DNA from: an uncultured Lachnospiraceae bacterium
GTDB lineage: Bacteria; Bacillota; Clostridia; Lachnospirales; Lachnospiraceae
Direction of reading: 5' to 3'
DNA length: 37,916 bases
Assembly (NCBI GenBank): GCA_910588755.1
Contig: CAJUQZ010000009.1
Location: 293 to 38,208 of the forward strand
The translations under genes were made by a program, and so were the position numbers. Below the pieces are notes generated by a model. That model had not been told where the DNA came from. It worked only from the letters and a program-made list of their open reading frames with translations, and ran no database searches. Shown here piece by piece: positions 30,381 through 37,916 of this stretch. How positions within the stretch are numbered: position 1 is the first letter of the stretch; each line of letters opens with the position of its first letter.

Positions 30381-31226
30381 ATGAAAAATATAAATCTGAA
30401 AAAATTAAATCTGAAAAAAACCGTGCTGTTAACCGCGTTTCTCGCCGCCGCATTTCTGCTTGGACGGGGCGCTGCATATGTCCGGTACGAAAAATCTGGC
30501 AGCCAGGTAATTCCTGTAAGCGGAAGTGCGTCCACCCAAAACTGGGGACTAGGCTTTGGACAGGAGGGCAGCCAGCCCACCGGGAATGCCTCTACAGAGG
30601 AACTGAAACAATACGATGCACACTTTGTCGGTGACAACGCAGAAAAGGTAATCTACCTAACCTTTGACGCCGGATATGAAAATGGCAACACCCAGCCGAT
30701 TCTGGATGCATTGAAGAAGCACAACGTAACCGCCACCTTTTTCGTGGTGGGACACTATCTAGAATCCGCGCCGGAGCTTGTGAAGCAGATGGTCGCAGAC
30801 GGACATTTTGTGGGAAACCACACCTACCATCACCTGGATATGTCCTCCATCGCCTCGATGGAATCCTTCGAGAAGGAAATGCGCGATGTTGAAAATCTAT
30901 TCGAAGAAATTACCGGCACCAAGCTGGCCCGCTTCTACCGCCCACCACAGGGAAAATACAATACTAATAACCTGAAAATGGCAAAAGAACTTGGCTATCA
31001 CACCTTCTTCTGGAGCCTCGCCTACGTGGACTGGTATCAGGATAAGCAGCCTACAAGGGAGGAAGCCTTCAAAAAGCTTTGCGGACGGATTCACCCAGGC
31101 GCCATCGTTCTGCTGCACAGTACCTCGAAGACCAACGGCGAGATTCTTGACGAACTGCTGACGAGATGGGAAGAGATGGGATACACGTTCCGCACACTAG
31201 AAGACTTCACCGACACACCAGAATAA
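30381..31226 (+). CDS. pdaA: PdaA-like peptidoglycan N-acetylmuramic acid deacetylase
   Basis: A 281-residue extracytoplasmic polysaccharide deacetylase. The N-terminus has a basic start and one membrane segment (TVLLTAFLAAAFLLG), then a Ser/Thr/Gly-rich spacer. The NodB domain begins VIYLTFDAGYENGNTQPIL (about 90), close to the TFDNGYENGYT of PdaA. Further motifs are TATFFVVGHYL, VGNHTYHHLDM (zinc His-x3-His), RPPQGKYN and GAIVLLHS. PdaA makes the muramic delta-lactam of spore cortex, so a spore-forming or formerly spore-forming host is suggested. The start is weakly supported: ATG at 30381 abuts AAAAAGG, and a later start is possible. It ends two bases from the convergent HD gene. Confidence 0.82.
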   Translation: MKNINLKKLNLKKTVLLTAFLAAAFLLGRGAAYVRYEKSGSQVIPVSGSASTQNWGLGFGQEGSQPTGNASTEELKQYDAHFVGDNAEKVIYLTFDAGYENGNTQPILDALKKHNVTATFFVVGHYLESAPELVKQMVADGHFVGNHTYHHLDMSSIASMESFEKEMRDVENLFEEITGTKLARFYRPPQGKYNTNNLKMAKELGYHTFFWSLAYVDWYQDKQPTREEAFKKLCGRIHPGAIVLLHSTSKTNGEILDELLTRWEEMGYTFRTLEDFTDTPE

Positions 31227-31228
31227 TG

Positions 31229-32002
31229 TCAAAATAATATTTGCAGATACCTGTCATACGCCCTCATGACACTCGTGTCATAAAATTCCTTAAGCTGTTC
31301 CCTGACCGCCCTGAAATACCACTCCTGCTTCGACTTGTCGGGCTGGTTGAACTTGTCCCATATCTCAACCCCCAAATAGCGCTGTTCCCTCACAATGGAT
31401 TCCAGATTGGCGGTCTTGTCCGCAAGGACAATCAACTTCGCCTCCGGCGAGGCCTCCTTTAAGTGTGCAATCGTCTCCCTTTTCCTGATTTCCCATGTCT
31501 GAGCAGCTGGCCTGTCGCGGCGCTTGTTTTCCGTTTCCGCCTCGACAAGTCTTGCCACACTGTTTCCAAACACTTTCCTAAGATCGTCAAATGTCACCCA
31601 GGTATCCTCGACTGTATCATGGAGAATCGCCGCCTGCAGCACCTGGGTTTCCTTTGTGAGCGCCACCGCGTAATTCATGGTTGTAATAATGTGTGTGAAA
31701 TACGGAACCGTCGTCTTTTTCCGATACTGCCCCCTGTGCGCAGCGGCTGCATAGGCATACGCTCTGTAAAGCTGTTCGTCTAGCCCGTCAACAGACGGAA
31801 AAAGGGCTGGCTCACCCTCCATCCCTTTTTCCTGATACCGACAAACAAACCTCCCGCCTGCCGGATCCGTCTTTTCAGTGTAACAGGGACATCCATATCC
31901 GCACACGCACTGTTCTTTTTTGATATTCAAAACACAGTCCACTGCTCTGCAATAGAAATTCCCCTCACTGTCTGCACTTACAAAATGTTCGTTTCCGCTC
32001 AT
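31229..32002 (-). CDS. HD-domain protein resembling Mesh1/SpoT (p)ppGpp hydrolase, with Cys-rich N-terminus
   Basis: A 257-residue protein. Residues about 78-190 resemble the stand-alone hydrolase domain of SpoT/Mesh1: YAAAAHRGQYRKKTTVPYFT (first His), VLQAAILHDTVEDTWVTFDD (HD plus ED) and LIVLADKTANLESI (final Asp). No synthetase or TGS domain is present. Residues 1-60 hold at least seven Cys (FYCRAVDCVLNI, CVCGYGCPCY and a further FVCRY), suggesting a zinc or iron-sulphur knuckle. (p)ppGpp hydrolysis is family-based inference; other nucleotides are possible. ATG at 32002 lies 3 bases after the SH3 gene's stop, so it is the last gene of a three-gene operon. Confidence 0.8.
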   Translation of the reverse strand: MSGNEHFVSADSEGNFYCRAVDCVLNIKKEQCVCGYGCPCYTEKTDPAGGRFVCRYQEKGMEGEPALFPSVDGLDEQLYRAYAYAAAAHRGQYRKKTTVPYFTHIITTMNYAVALTKETQVLQAAILHDTVEDTWVTFDDLRKVFGNSVARLVEAETENKRRDRPAAQTWEIRKRETIAHLKEASPEAKLIVLADKTANLESIVREQRYLGVEIWDKFNQPDKSKQEWYFRAVREQLKEFYDTSVMRAYDRYLQILF

Positions 32003-32005
32003 TGC

Positions 32006-32917
32006 CTAATCCTTTTTATTAAACTCCACAATCCAGCCCTTGCCCGCTGTACCATCGCTCGTCTTATAATCCCCGTACTTCACACTGTACGAAAATGTGA
32101 CGCCCTGCTCTGCCTTCATCTCATCTGCCACATTCTCGATCGCCTTCTTAATCTTGGACTCGTCACTTGCCACATTTGAGTTGCGGTACACCGCCCAAAA
32201 CTTTGTGATATTGTAGCGTATCGCCCGGTTCAGGGCAAGCTTTAACTCCCTGTCATTGCGGAACGGACCAATCAGGCTGTCACTAAGGTAGTTGTTGCGG
32301 TAACTAATCAAATATGCCTGCATCGTCATATTCGCGACATTCTTGTCTACCTTCGCCTCACTTTCATACACTTCCTTCAGGCTTTTGCCGCTGTCCTGCA
32401 ATATGCAGCCCTCCAGCAAAGCATATCCCATCAGAAAAGAGTCAAGATACTTGATATATGTATTCTCATCCATATCCTCGATGTCGTTCTTATCAAAATC
32501 TCCAAGCTCCGGATTCATAAAAAAGGAGAACGTTCCCTTGGTCAGATTGATAATGTCTGAGCTTACCACCACAGACTTAGAGCTGTCTGCATTCCTTGAA
32601 ACTAGGCCGTCCGCCGGCACATAATAGGTTCCGTTTAAGTTTATCCGAAACCAGCCATTTGAGGTGACACCTGTCACCTCGATTGGAAGGTCCGGCGCGA
32701 CTGTTGTCACAACGCCTGAACTGATGTCCGGCTGCGAGTACACCTTTGTCTTGTCATTGCTGTAGAGCACCGCCTTGCTCTCTGTGACAGTAAACTCTGC
32801 TGCATATATCCTCTGGAGCTTATGATTTGCGCTGCACACCCGTGCGGACGACGCAGCGATCACAGCCGCCATCAGCCCTCCCACGATCCTAAGCCCCATT
32901 TGTTTTGTCCTCTTCAT
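32006..32917 (-). CDS. Secreted SH3-domain protein
   Basis: A 303-residue exported protein. Signal: MKRTKQMGLRIVGGLMAAVI then a short Ala/Ser-rich core; cleavage could fall near YAAEF. A bacterial SH3 domain (about 47-105) reads KAVLYSNDKTKVYSQPDI, TTVAPDLPIEVTG and SNGWFRINLNGTYYVPADGL, a cell-wall-binding fold. The rest is a mixed helical domain (ITKFWAVYRNSNVASDESK, then a beta strand end KGWIVEFNKKD) resembling nothing I can name. It lies 14 bases after the M13 peptidase gene and 3 bases before the HD gene, so it shares their transcript and may help place the peptidase at the cell surface. Confidence 0.75.
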   Translation of the reverse strand: MKRTKQMGLRIVGGLMAAVIAASSARVCSANHKLQRIYAAEFTVTESKAVLYSNDKTKVYSQPDISSGVVTTVAPDLPIEVTGVTSNGWFRINLNGTYYVPADGLVSRNADSSKSVVVSSDIINLTKGTFSFFMNPELGDFDKNDIEDMDENTYIKYLDSFLMGYALLEGCILQDSGKSLKEVYESEAKVDKNVANMTMQAYLISYRNNYLSDSLIGPFRNDRELKLALNRAIRYNITKFWAVYRNSNVASDESKIKKAIENVADEMKAEQGVTFSYSVKYGDYKTSDGTAGKGWIVEFNKKD

Positions 32918-32931
32918 ACTGTTTTCCCCTT

Positions 32932-35073
32932 TTATTTCCAGATTCCTACCCTTTCCTCTGGCGCCACGTACATTCCGTCTGTCTCTCTGATATCATAGAT
33001 CTCGTAAAAGGCATCACACGAGCTCAGCACTGCATTGACCCGCACTTTGTTGGGCGAATGTGTATCCGTGTTAAGTAGATACATCATAAAACTTACCGTA
33101 TCCTCGCTGGCCCAGTTGTATGTCATCTGGCCAAACGCCTCGTCAAGCGCCCTTGCATCGTCCCCGATAATGGAGGTAATACAGGTCATTGCGCCAAGGT
33201 CGGCAATGTTTTCCATCAGCGTGAGCTCACCGTTCACCTTGACACCAATCATCTCATAGTTGTTATAATAATCCACGATGGACTGTGACATCCGCCTGTA
33301 CTCCGCAAGCTCCTCCTCCGTCCACCACACATTATAATTTCCGTACTCGTCATAGAGCGCACCACTCGAGTCAAAAGCGTGGCTAACCTCATGCGCTATA
33401 ATAAAGCCAATCCCTCCAAGATTTGCCCCATAGCTGTTGTCGCTGTCATAAAACGGCGCCTGCAAAATCGCCGCCGGGAAGATAATCTCGTTGTTGAGCG
33501 GATCGTACATGGCATTGATCGTCTGGGGCGTCACATCCCACTCTGAACGATCAACCCTAGTGCCAAGCTTACTTAGACTGTCCTCGATTGATACCTGCAT
33601 ACTCACTAGTACATTTGACAGCAGGCTACCTCCCTCGGAGATTGGCGTCACCTGCATCATATCACGCGCTGCAGGCCATCGGTCCGGATACCCGATCTTG
33701 ACCTGCATCGTCTCTAGCTTCCGGATTGCCTTTTTCTTGGTTTCGTCACTCATCCAGTCCTGCCTGTTGATGATCGTCTCATACTCCTCCAGAATCCGTT
33801 CGATGATTCCCTCTACGGCCTCTTTGTCCGCGGCAGAGAAATGCCGCTCCACATAGATCATGCCAAAATCCCACGGAAGCAGGTCCTTTGTCAGATTCTT
33901 CCATGTCTTCTCATCACCCCAGCTCTCTGTGATGCCATACAACACATTCCTCATGTCATCCCAGAGCTTTACATAATTGGCATTGGCATACTCCGCTGTG
34001 TCGTTAAGCATGACAAATGTTGAATAGTCCTTCAGCGCCTGCAGATTCTCCTCCACCAGCAGGGAATTAATCTTCATGGCCTGCCCTACATCCATAACGA
34101 TATATTTGTCCTGTCCATCCACCCGAAGTGCACTAAGCATCCTTGGTACATCAATGTTGGTATAGAGCTCCTGCAGGCCCTGCTCTGTATATACATTGTA
34201 TGTCAGGGACGGATCATAGAGCTGCTCTGTTGACAGTGTTGACGCGCAGATATCGCGCAGAAGTCCCTCTATGGAATCCGTGCTCTTGGCCGCTTCGTCC
34301 GCCGTCATACCAAACTCCATCAGCATGTCGCTTATATAGTCCAGGTACAATTCCATATATTCCTGCGTATTCTCGCCCTCAACATACTCCTTGCCAATTA
34401 GTGTATCCGCATAGAGCATATAGACTGCATACGCCCCCGAATCTACTTTGTCCTGCATAATGCTGTAACCGCCAATGATGCTGCTAAACCCGAACTCGCC
34501 GCTTAAGTGTGCCAGCGCGTCCACATACTCATCAATACTCGACGCATTGCGGATGCTGTCCATGTGGGGCTTTAATGGCCCAAGACCTGTCTCATCGCGG
34601 TTCTCCATGTCGGTCACACACTCGTACAGGTCCTTGATCTTCTGCTCACAGCTGCCCTTCTTATATACATTCTTGCTGTCTGCAATCGTATCAATAATCT
34701 CATCCATCTCGGAGCTCACCACAGCATTGAGCTCTCCAAACCAATCCCAGTGGGCGTCCGTCGCTGCAAGCTCAATCTTTGACAGCAGGTTCTGATTGAC
34801 AAACTCGTAATAGTCGTCCTGATACCGTATCTCGGTATCTTCCCCATCTGATTCCTCATCTATGACTGCATTGTCCTGTATATCCGCAGTGGTGTCTCCT
34901 GCGTCCTCATGCCCGGCCATCCCATCCTCTGCCCTGTTCTCCTTCGCATCGTAAAACATGTCTTTAATACTGCTTTGCGTCCCCTGCCCTGCGTCGGCAT
35001 CCTCTGTATTGCAGCCCGTAAGCTGCAGCGTCATAATGGCTGCCAGCAGCAGCGCCAGCACTCTCTTTTTCAT
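32932..35073 (-). CDS. M13 family zinc metallopeptidase lipoprotein (PepO/neprilysin-like)
   Basis: A 713-residue surface peptidase. The N-terminus is a lipoprotein signal with lipobox LQLTGC (Cys21), then an acidic spacer. The catalytic half has INAMYDPLNNEIIFPAAILQ, the zinc motif IIAHEVSHAFDSSG (HExxH, about 561) and third ligand in ENIADLGAM (about 619), all M13 hallmarks. The canonical C-terminal Cys-x-x-W is reduced to GIWK, as in bacterial PepO. It should cleave small peptides outside the cell. ATG at 35073 follows GGGAGAGG. It is the first of three genes in the operon. The candidate -10 TATAGA near 35145 has a poor -35, so the promoter is unsure. Confidence 0.9.
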   Translation of the reverse strand: MKKRVLALLLAAIMTLQLTGCNTEDADAGQGTQSSIKDMFYDAKENRAEDGMAGHEDAGDTTADIQDNAVIDEESDGEDTEIRYQDDYYEFVNQNLLSKIELAATDAHWDWFGELNAVVSSEMDEIIDTIADSKNVYKKGSCEQKIKDLYECVTDMENRDETGLGPLKPHMDSIRNASSIDEYVDALAHLSGEFGFSSIIGGYSIMQDKVDSGAYAVYMLYADTLIGKEYVEGENTQEYMELYLDYISDMLMEFGMTADEAAKSTDSIEGLLRDICASTLSTEQLYDPSLTYNVYTEQGLQELYTNIDVPRMLSALRVDGQDKYIVMDVGQAMKINSLLVEENLQALKDYSTFVMLNDTAEYANANYVKLWDDMRNVLYGITESWGDEKTWKNLTKDLLPWDFGMIYVERHFSAADKEAVEGIIERILEEYETIINRQDWMSDETKKKAIRKLETMQVKIGYPDRWPAARDMMQVTPISEGGSLLSNVLVSMQVSIEDSLSKLGTRVDRSEWDVTPQTINAMYDPLNNEIIFPAAILQAPFYDSDNSYGANLGGIGFIIAHEVSHAFDSSGALYDEYGNYNVWWTEEELAEYRRMSQSIVDYYNNYEMIGVKVNGELTLMENIADLGAMTCITSIIGDDARALDEAFGQMTYNWASEDTVSFMMYLLNTDTHSPNKVRVNAVLSSCDAFYEIYDIRETDGMYVAPEERVGIWK

Positions 35074-35200
35074 TCAGCTACCCTCTCCCTGACATATTCA
35101 TTCTGGAAACCTGTATACAGCCTCCTACCATAGATATTTATATTCTATAACAAACCTGGGCAAAACACAACAGCTTCGTACACAATAATCATTTTATCTG

Positions 35201-35229
35201 TTTACAAATGACTGAAAAGCGCGTAGTAT
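35201..35229 (+). promoter_or_regulatory. Promoter of the GDPD gene
   Basis: -35 TTTACA (35201-35206), 17-base spacer, -10 TAGTAT (35224-35229); start near 35236, 28 bases before the start codon. Confidence 0.6.
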
Positions 35230-35263
35230 AAAAGTACCAGAGAGAAAAGGGGTTATCTACATT

Positions 35264-36154
35264 ATGATGGGATTATTATTTACATTTATACGCATTTTGC
35301 TGTCGTTTATCACAGTGTCAGGTCTGTACCTGATCTCCATAAAGCCGCGTATCCACGGGCGCCCTGACTACAGACCTTTTTTTGGACACATGTACGCCCA
35401 CCGCGGGCTGCACAACATGGATCCAGGACTACAGAAATTTAAAAATATCAGTAACAGTGCTGGACAGGCTGATGTACCGGAAAAGCTCCCAGAAAATTCC
35501 TACGCTGCCATCAAGCGTGCCGCCGACCTTGGGTATGGCATTGAATTTGATGTTCATTTGACCAAAGATGACATCCCTGTTGTCTTTCATGACGATACGC
35601 TGAACCGCATCTGCGGCGTCAAGGGACGCCTTAAAGATTATACATATGAGGAGCTTTTGCAGTTTCGTCTCCTTGGGACACAGGAGCATATCCCCACACT
35701 GTCGGAAATCCTCGATTTGGTCGATGGCCGGGTTCCCCTGATCATCGAATACAAAGTCGAAAAAAACGCTGACAGGCTGTGCCGGATTTGTGACAGTATC
35801 CTTTCCGATTATAAAGGACTCTACTGTATTGAATCCTTTCACCCGCTGGCCGTGCGCTGGTATAAGATTCACCGGCCAAACATTGTCCGCGGGCAGCTCT
35901 CCGAGGATTTTACACGGAAAAAACTCAATATCCCGTATTTTCTGCTGTCACACCTGATTGGCAACTGCTATGCATCACCCGACTTTATCGCATACAACTG
36001 CAAGCACAAGAATGAGCTCTCAAGAACCATCTGCCGAAAACTTTATCGAAGCCTAAGTGTCGCATGGACGGTCCGCTCGCAGGAGGAACTCGACAACGTG
36101 TCCAGAAGCTTCGACCTGTTTATCTTTGAGGATTTTGTTCCCTCAAGGCAATAA
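35264..36154 (+). CDS. Glycerophosphodiester phosphodiesterase, membrane-anchored
   Basis: A 296-residue GDPD enzyme hydrolysing glycerophosphodiesters to glycerol-3-phosphate and an alcohol. One N-terminal membrane segment (MGLLFTFIRILLSFITVSGL) anchors it. The TIM-barrel motifs are AHRGLHN (catalytic His, about 46), PENSYAAIKRAADLGYGIEF, DVHLTKDDIPVVFHDDTLNR (E-x-D metal site and second His) and LIIEYKVE. Two further Lys/Glu motifs lie downstream. Which side of the membrane the barrel faces is not decided by the sequence; most such proteins act outside. ATG at 35264 (or 35267) follows AGGGG. It is divergent from the M13 operon. Confidence 0.88.
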   Translation: MMGLLFTFIRILLSFITVSGLYLISIKPRIHGRPDYRPFFGHMYAHRGLHNMDPGLQKFKNISNSAGQADVPEKLPENSYAAIKRAADLGYGIEFDVHLTKDDIPVVFHDDTLNRICGVKGRLKDYTYEELLQFRLLGTQEHIPTLSEILDLVDGRVPLIIEYKVEKNADRLCRICDSILSDYKGLYCIESFHPLAVRWYKIHRPNIVRGQLSEDFTRKKLNIPYFLLSHLIGNCYASPDFIAYNCKHKNELSRTICRKLYRSLSVAWTVRSQEELDNVSRSFDLFIFEDFVPSRQ

Positions 36155-36264
36155 ACGGACTGTTTTTACAGAAATATTATCAATTTATTTTCAAATTTGT
36201 GGACATTTATTCTATTTCATATAATATTTTACGGAAAATCTGTCGATACTGTTTATAGCAGGTT

Positions 36265-36291
36265 ATATCGGAGGCTTTTGCCTTGCGATAT
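36265..36291. promoter_or_regulatory. Hairpin in the region upstream of the antitoxin-like gene
   Basis: ATATCG (36265-36270) and CGATAT (36286-36291) enclose AGGC-TTTT-GCCT, a compact 10-bp interrupted hairpin with no T-run. It could be an operator for autoregulation or a leader structure. Confidence 0.4.
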
Positions 36292-36382
36292 CGTTTACTG
36301 GCAACACATTTATCAGAATTGTAGCACAGTTTTTGTTTATCGTGCCACGGTTCTTTGTCACAGGAATTAGGAGGATTCCCAT

Positions 36383-36583
36383 ATGAAGGATTTAGTAAGA
36401 GAAACGGATTTCACGACACTAAAGAACAATTTCGATGCACTATGCGACGAGATCAACAATGGCGATGAAGCTGTCGCCCTCTCGTTAAAGAGCGGCCGCA
36501 AGGTCTATATCATGCCCGAGAAAAACTACGACAACATTTCCCGTATCGTGATGGTCAACACTTCGGCAAATGCTTTACATTAA
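36383..36583 (+). CDS. Phd/YefM-like antitoxin, solitary
   Basis: A 66-residue protein with the Phd/YefM layout: VRETDFTTLKNNFDALCDEI (the family's N-terminal DNA-binding helix pattern), then AVALSLKSGRKVYIMPEKNY, matching the conserved strand-turn with G-x-x-V-x-x-x-x-x-x-x-Y. The C-terminal toxin-binding tail is short. ATG at 36383 follows AGGAGG at 8 bases. No RelE/Doc/YoeB-like toxin is seen beside it: the next gene is a PAP2 phosphatase on the other strand. A candidate -10 TATAAT (36220-36225) lies upstream, with a poor -35. It ends before a strong terminator. Confidence 0.75.
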   Translation: MKDLVRETDFTTLKNNFDALCDEINNGDEAVALSLKSGRKVYIMPEKNYDNISRIVMVNTSANALH

Positions 36584-36606
36584 CTGCGCAGGAGCCATGT
36601 CCTGTG

Positions 36607-36645
36607 CAAAACAAAAACAGCTCCTTTCGGGCTGTTTTTGTTTTG
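36607..36645. terminator. Bidirectional intrinsic terminator
   Basis: Perfect 15-bp inverted repeat CAAAACAAAAACAGC (36607-36621) and GCTGTTTTTGTTTTG (36631-36645) around a 9-base loop, A-rich on one side and T-rich on the other. It serves both the antitoxin gene and the convergent PAP2 gene ending at 36650. Confidence 0.9.
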
Positions 36646-36649
36646 TGCC

Positions 36650-37351
36650 TTATTTGATTCTCGCAGCAGAAACACGTTTCTCCCTGACTGCTGTTCTCTT
36701 GTAGCAGATAGAATACATCACTGCGGACAGCAGAAACGCCAAGAGCACATCGAGCATGGAGTGCTGCTTGATCAGGACTGTCGAGCAGATAATGCTCATG
36801 CCAAGTGAAAGCATCAGCGTTTTGATCACATTATGGCCTGCAAAACATCTGCTCCGCCACACTGCAATCATAATTGCAATGGAGTTGTACACATGGATGC
36901 TTGGCAGTATGTTGGTCGGCGTGTCCGCCATATACAGCTGCCTGATTAAGTCGATAAAAATATTGTCCCGCTCAAAGACCTTTGGTCTTAGGTTATGTCC
37001 GTTTGGAAAGACCGCTGACACCACGATAAAAATGGTCATTCCCGCCATCAGAAAGGCGACTAACTTATCGCTCTCCTCCCTGTCTCTGATACACAGATAC
37101 ACGACTGTGACGGCCACATACGCAAACCACAGCAGGTATGGCACGATAAAGATCTCACAAAAAGGTATATACTCGTCGATTCCAAAATTAATCTCATGCA
37201 CCGCCACATCCCTTCTCTCAAGGTAGTAAAACGCGATGAGATAAAAGACTGCATACACGGACATGACGGCCAATGACTTGTACTGCATGACAAGCCCGAA
37301 CAGACGCCTGCCCAGATGATTTTTTTCTTTTTTCACAATATTCCCCTCCAT
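36650..37351 (-). CDS. PAP2 family membrane phosphatase
   Basis: A polytopic protein of up to 234 residues with five to six membrane helices. The PAP2 signature is NILPSIHVYNSIAI (P-S-x-H, about 148) and STVLIKQHSMLDVLLAF (S-x5-Q-H-x3-D, about 195), with the catalytic His in each. It should remove phosphate from a lipid such as phosphatidic acid or undecaprenyl diphosphate, or transfer inositol phosphate. The start is uncertain: ATG 37351 has GGGGTG at 8 bases, while GTG at 37336 has the stronger GGAGGGG at 6 bases; a TTG before both is unlikely. Promoter at 37385-37413. Confidence 0.83.
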   Translation of the reverse strand: MEGNIVKKEKNHLGRRLFGLVMQYKSLAVMSVYAVFYLIAFYYLERRDVAVHEINFGIDEYIPFCEIFIVPYLLWFAYVAVTVVYLCIRDREESDKLVAFLMAGMTIFIVVSAVFPNGHNLRPKVFERDNIFIDLIRQLYMADTPTNILPSIHVYNSIAIMIAVWRSRCFAGHNVIKTLMLSLGMSIICSTVLIKQHSMLDVLLAFLLSAVMYSICYKRTAVREKRVSAARIK

Positions 37352-37384
37352 CAATGAACACCCCAGTTCCTTTCTAAGTTCATC

Positions 37385-37413
37385 ATTATAGAATAACCAT
37401 TTTGCAAAGTCAA
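37385..37413 (-). promoter_or_regulatory. Promoter of the PAP2 gene
   Basis: Minus-strand -35 TTGACT (37408-37413), 17-base spacer, consensus -10 TATAAT (37385-37390). The remaining 37414-37641 is AT-rich with no ORF or structure that I can recognise. Confidence 0.75.
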
Positions 37414-37641
37414 CTTAATATTGGAATTTTAAGCAATCTTCATAAAATCTTAAGTTTTCTCATTTTTACCGAAAACTTCAACATTATTTTTATCATAAAT
37501 GGGCATAAACTGTCCCCAGATACCTGTTTTGCTGTACAAATTTACTTATATGCTTATTATTGCAAAATTTAGCCAAAATTAATCACCAATTTGACACTTG
37601 TTTTTTTAATATTTTTTTACGTGTTTTCCATAAAATGATAT

Positions 37642-37670
37642 TTGATTATTTTGTATATTTCGAGTACACT
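37642..37670 (+). promoter_or_regulatory. Promoter of the PHP-domain gene
   Basis: -35 TTGATT (37642-37647), 17-base spacer, -10 TACACT (37665-37670), leader of about 60 nt to the start at 37737. Confidence 0.5.
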
Positions 37671-37736
37671 AATAAAGTAAGGAATTGTTAACGAGTGAAC
37701 ACATATTTGTTTTGATAATTGGAGGTTTTATCTGTT

Positions 37737-37916
37737 ATGAGATTCGATATGCACTGCCACACAAAGGAAGGCTCTATGGACGGAAAGATTCCAATTTCCG
37801 AATATATCCAAATCTTAAAATCCAAGGGCTTTCATGGTATGCTTGTAACAGACCATGATTCCTACAACGGTTTTCGTGCATACCGCGATAATCTGAAAGG
37901 GAAGATCGACCATTTT
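37737..37916 (+). CDS. PHP-domain metal-dependent phosphoesterase, partial
   Basis: The first 60 codons of a gene running off the window. It starts MRFDMHCHTKEGSMDGKI, the H-x-H metal motif of PHP enzymes, and continues GFHGMLVTDHDSYNGFRAYR, the T-D-H-D motif. PHP proteins include histidinol phosphatase, 3',5'-nucleoside bisphosphate phosphatase (YciV/TrpH-like) and polymerase-associated domains; the short M-R-F-D-x-H-x-H-T start fits the single-domain phosphoesterase group best. ATG at 37737 follows GGAGG at about 11 bases. Function cannot be narrowed without the rest. Confidence 0.75.
   Translation, partial: MRFDMHCHTKEGSMDGKIPISEYIQILKSKGFHGMLVTDHDSYNGFRAYRDNLKGKIDHF

Overview
The window looks like a chromosomal segment of a low-to-mid G+C Gram-positive Clostridia, most likely a Lachnospiraceae gut anaerobe of the Roseburia / Butyrivibrio / Agathobacter type. 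This is inferred from strong AGGAGG-type ribosome sites, TTGACA-N17-TATAAT promoters, LacI-controlled alpha-galactoside genes, a PdaA-type deacetylase, an ammonium channel fused to a P-II domain and a DUF6465-like protein. It holds no rRNA, tRNA, CRISPR array or recognisable transposase.

Layout. (1) 1-8154: a minus-strand surface-glycan operon, clearly AT-richer than the rest. It has its own TTGACA-N17-TATACT promoter at 8126-8154, then GT2, DUF2304, GT4, GT2, a GT2-GT4 fusion, a methyltransferase with a G10 tract at its 3' end, a TylF-type methyltransferase with a coiled-coil tail, and a pyruvyltransferase cut by the window edge. (2) 8221-10238: a Nudix gene with a structured leader and four 11-bp repeats upstream of its promoter, then a lipoprotein gene broken by an in-frame TGA. 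(3) 10235-12713: an RNA-repair pair, an ATP-dependent RNA ligase followed by an HD-Pnk end-healing enzyme. It is preceded by a promoter, a 290-nt structured leader with an AUG-UAA start-stop and competing stems, and an intrinsic terminator. (4) 12682-15524: an inositol-monophosphatase-family enzyme (its 3' end overlaps HD-Pnk by 32 bp), an unknown 199-residue protein, a Uma2-type endonuclease and a small unknown protein. (5) 15550-24463: mostly carbon metabolism: MATE exporter, two LacI regulators, GH36 alpha-galactosidase, an aldose-epimerase-like protein, a DegV fatty-acid-binding protein with a perfect cre-type operator in its leader, and a DUF6465-like protein. (6) 25012-30227: an ADP-ribose-type Nudix enzyme, an HD-GYP phosphodiesterase, Amt-P-II, and an XRE plus GNAT pair. 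(7) 30381-37916: PdaA-like deacetylase, an M13 peptidase / SH3 protein / Mesh1-like HD operon, GDPD, a solitary Phd-like antitoxin, a PAP2 phosphatase and the start of a PHP-domain gene.

Two kinds of intergenic repeat run through the right-hand 30 kb. One, about 70-95 bp with a conserved double-hairpin shape, occurs about five times; four copies start exactly at the T-run of an intrinsic terminator, and two of those lie between a promoter and the gene it should drive (RNA ligase and amt). The other shares a core of the form TGCnAnGTCCT...TGAACnGTwAC and occurs three times. The most interesting candidate system is the RNA ligase / HD-Pnk cassette under what looks like transcription attenuation. 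The enzyme pair is of a known type; I do not know this leader architecture.
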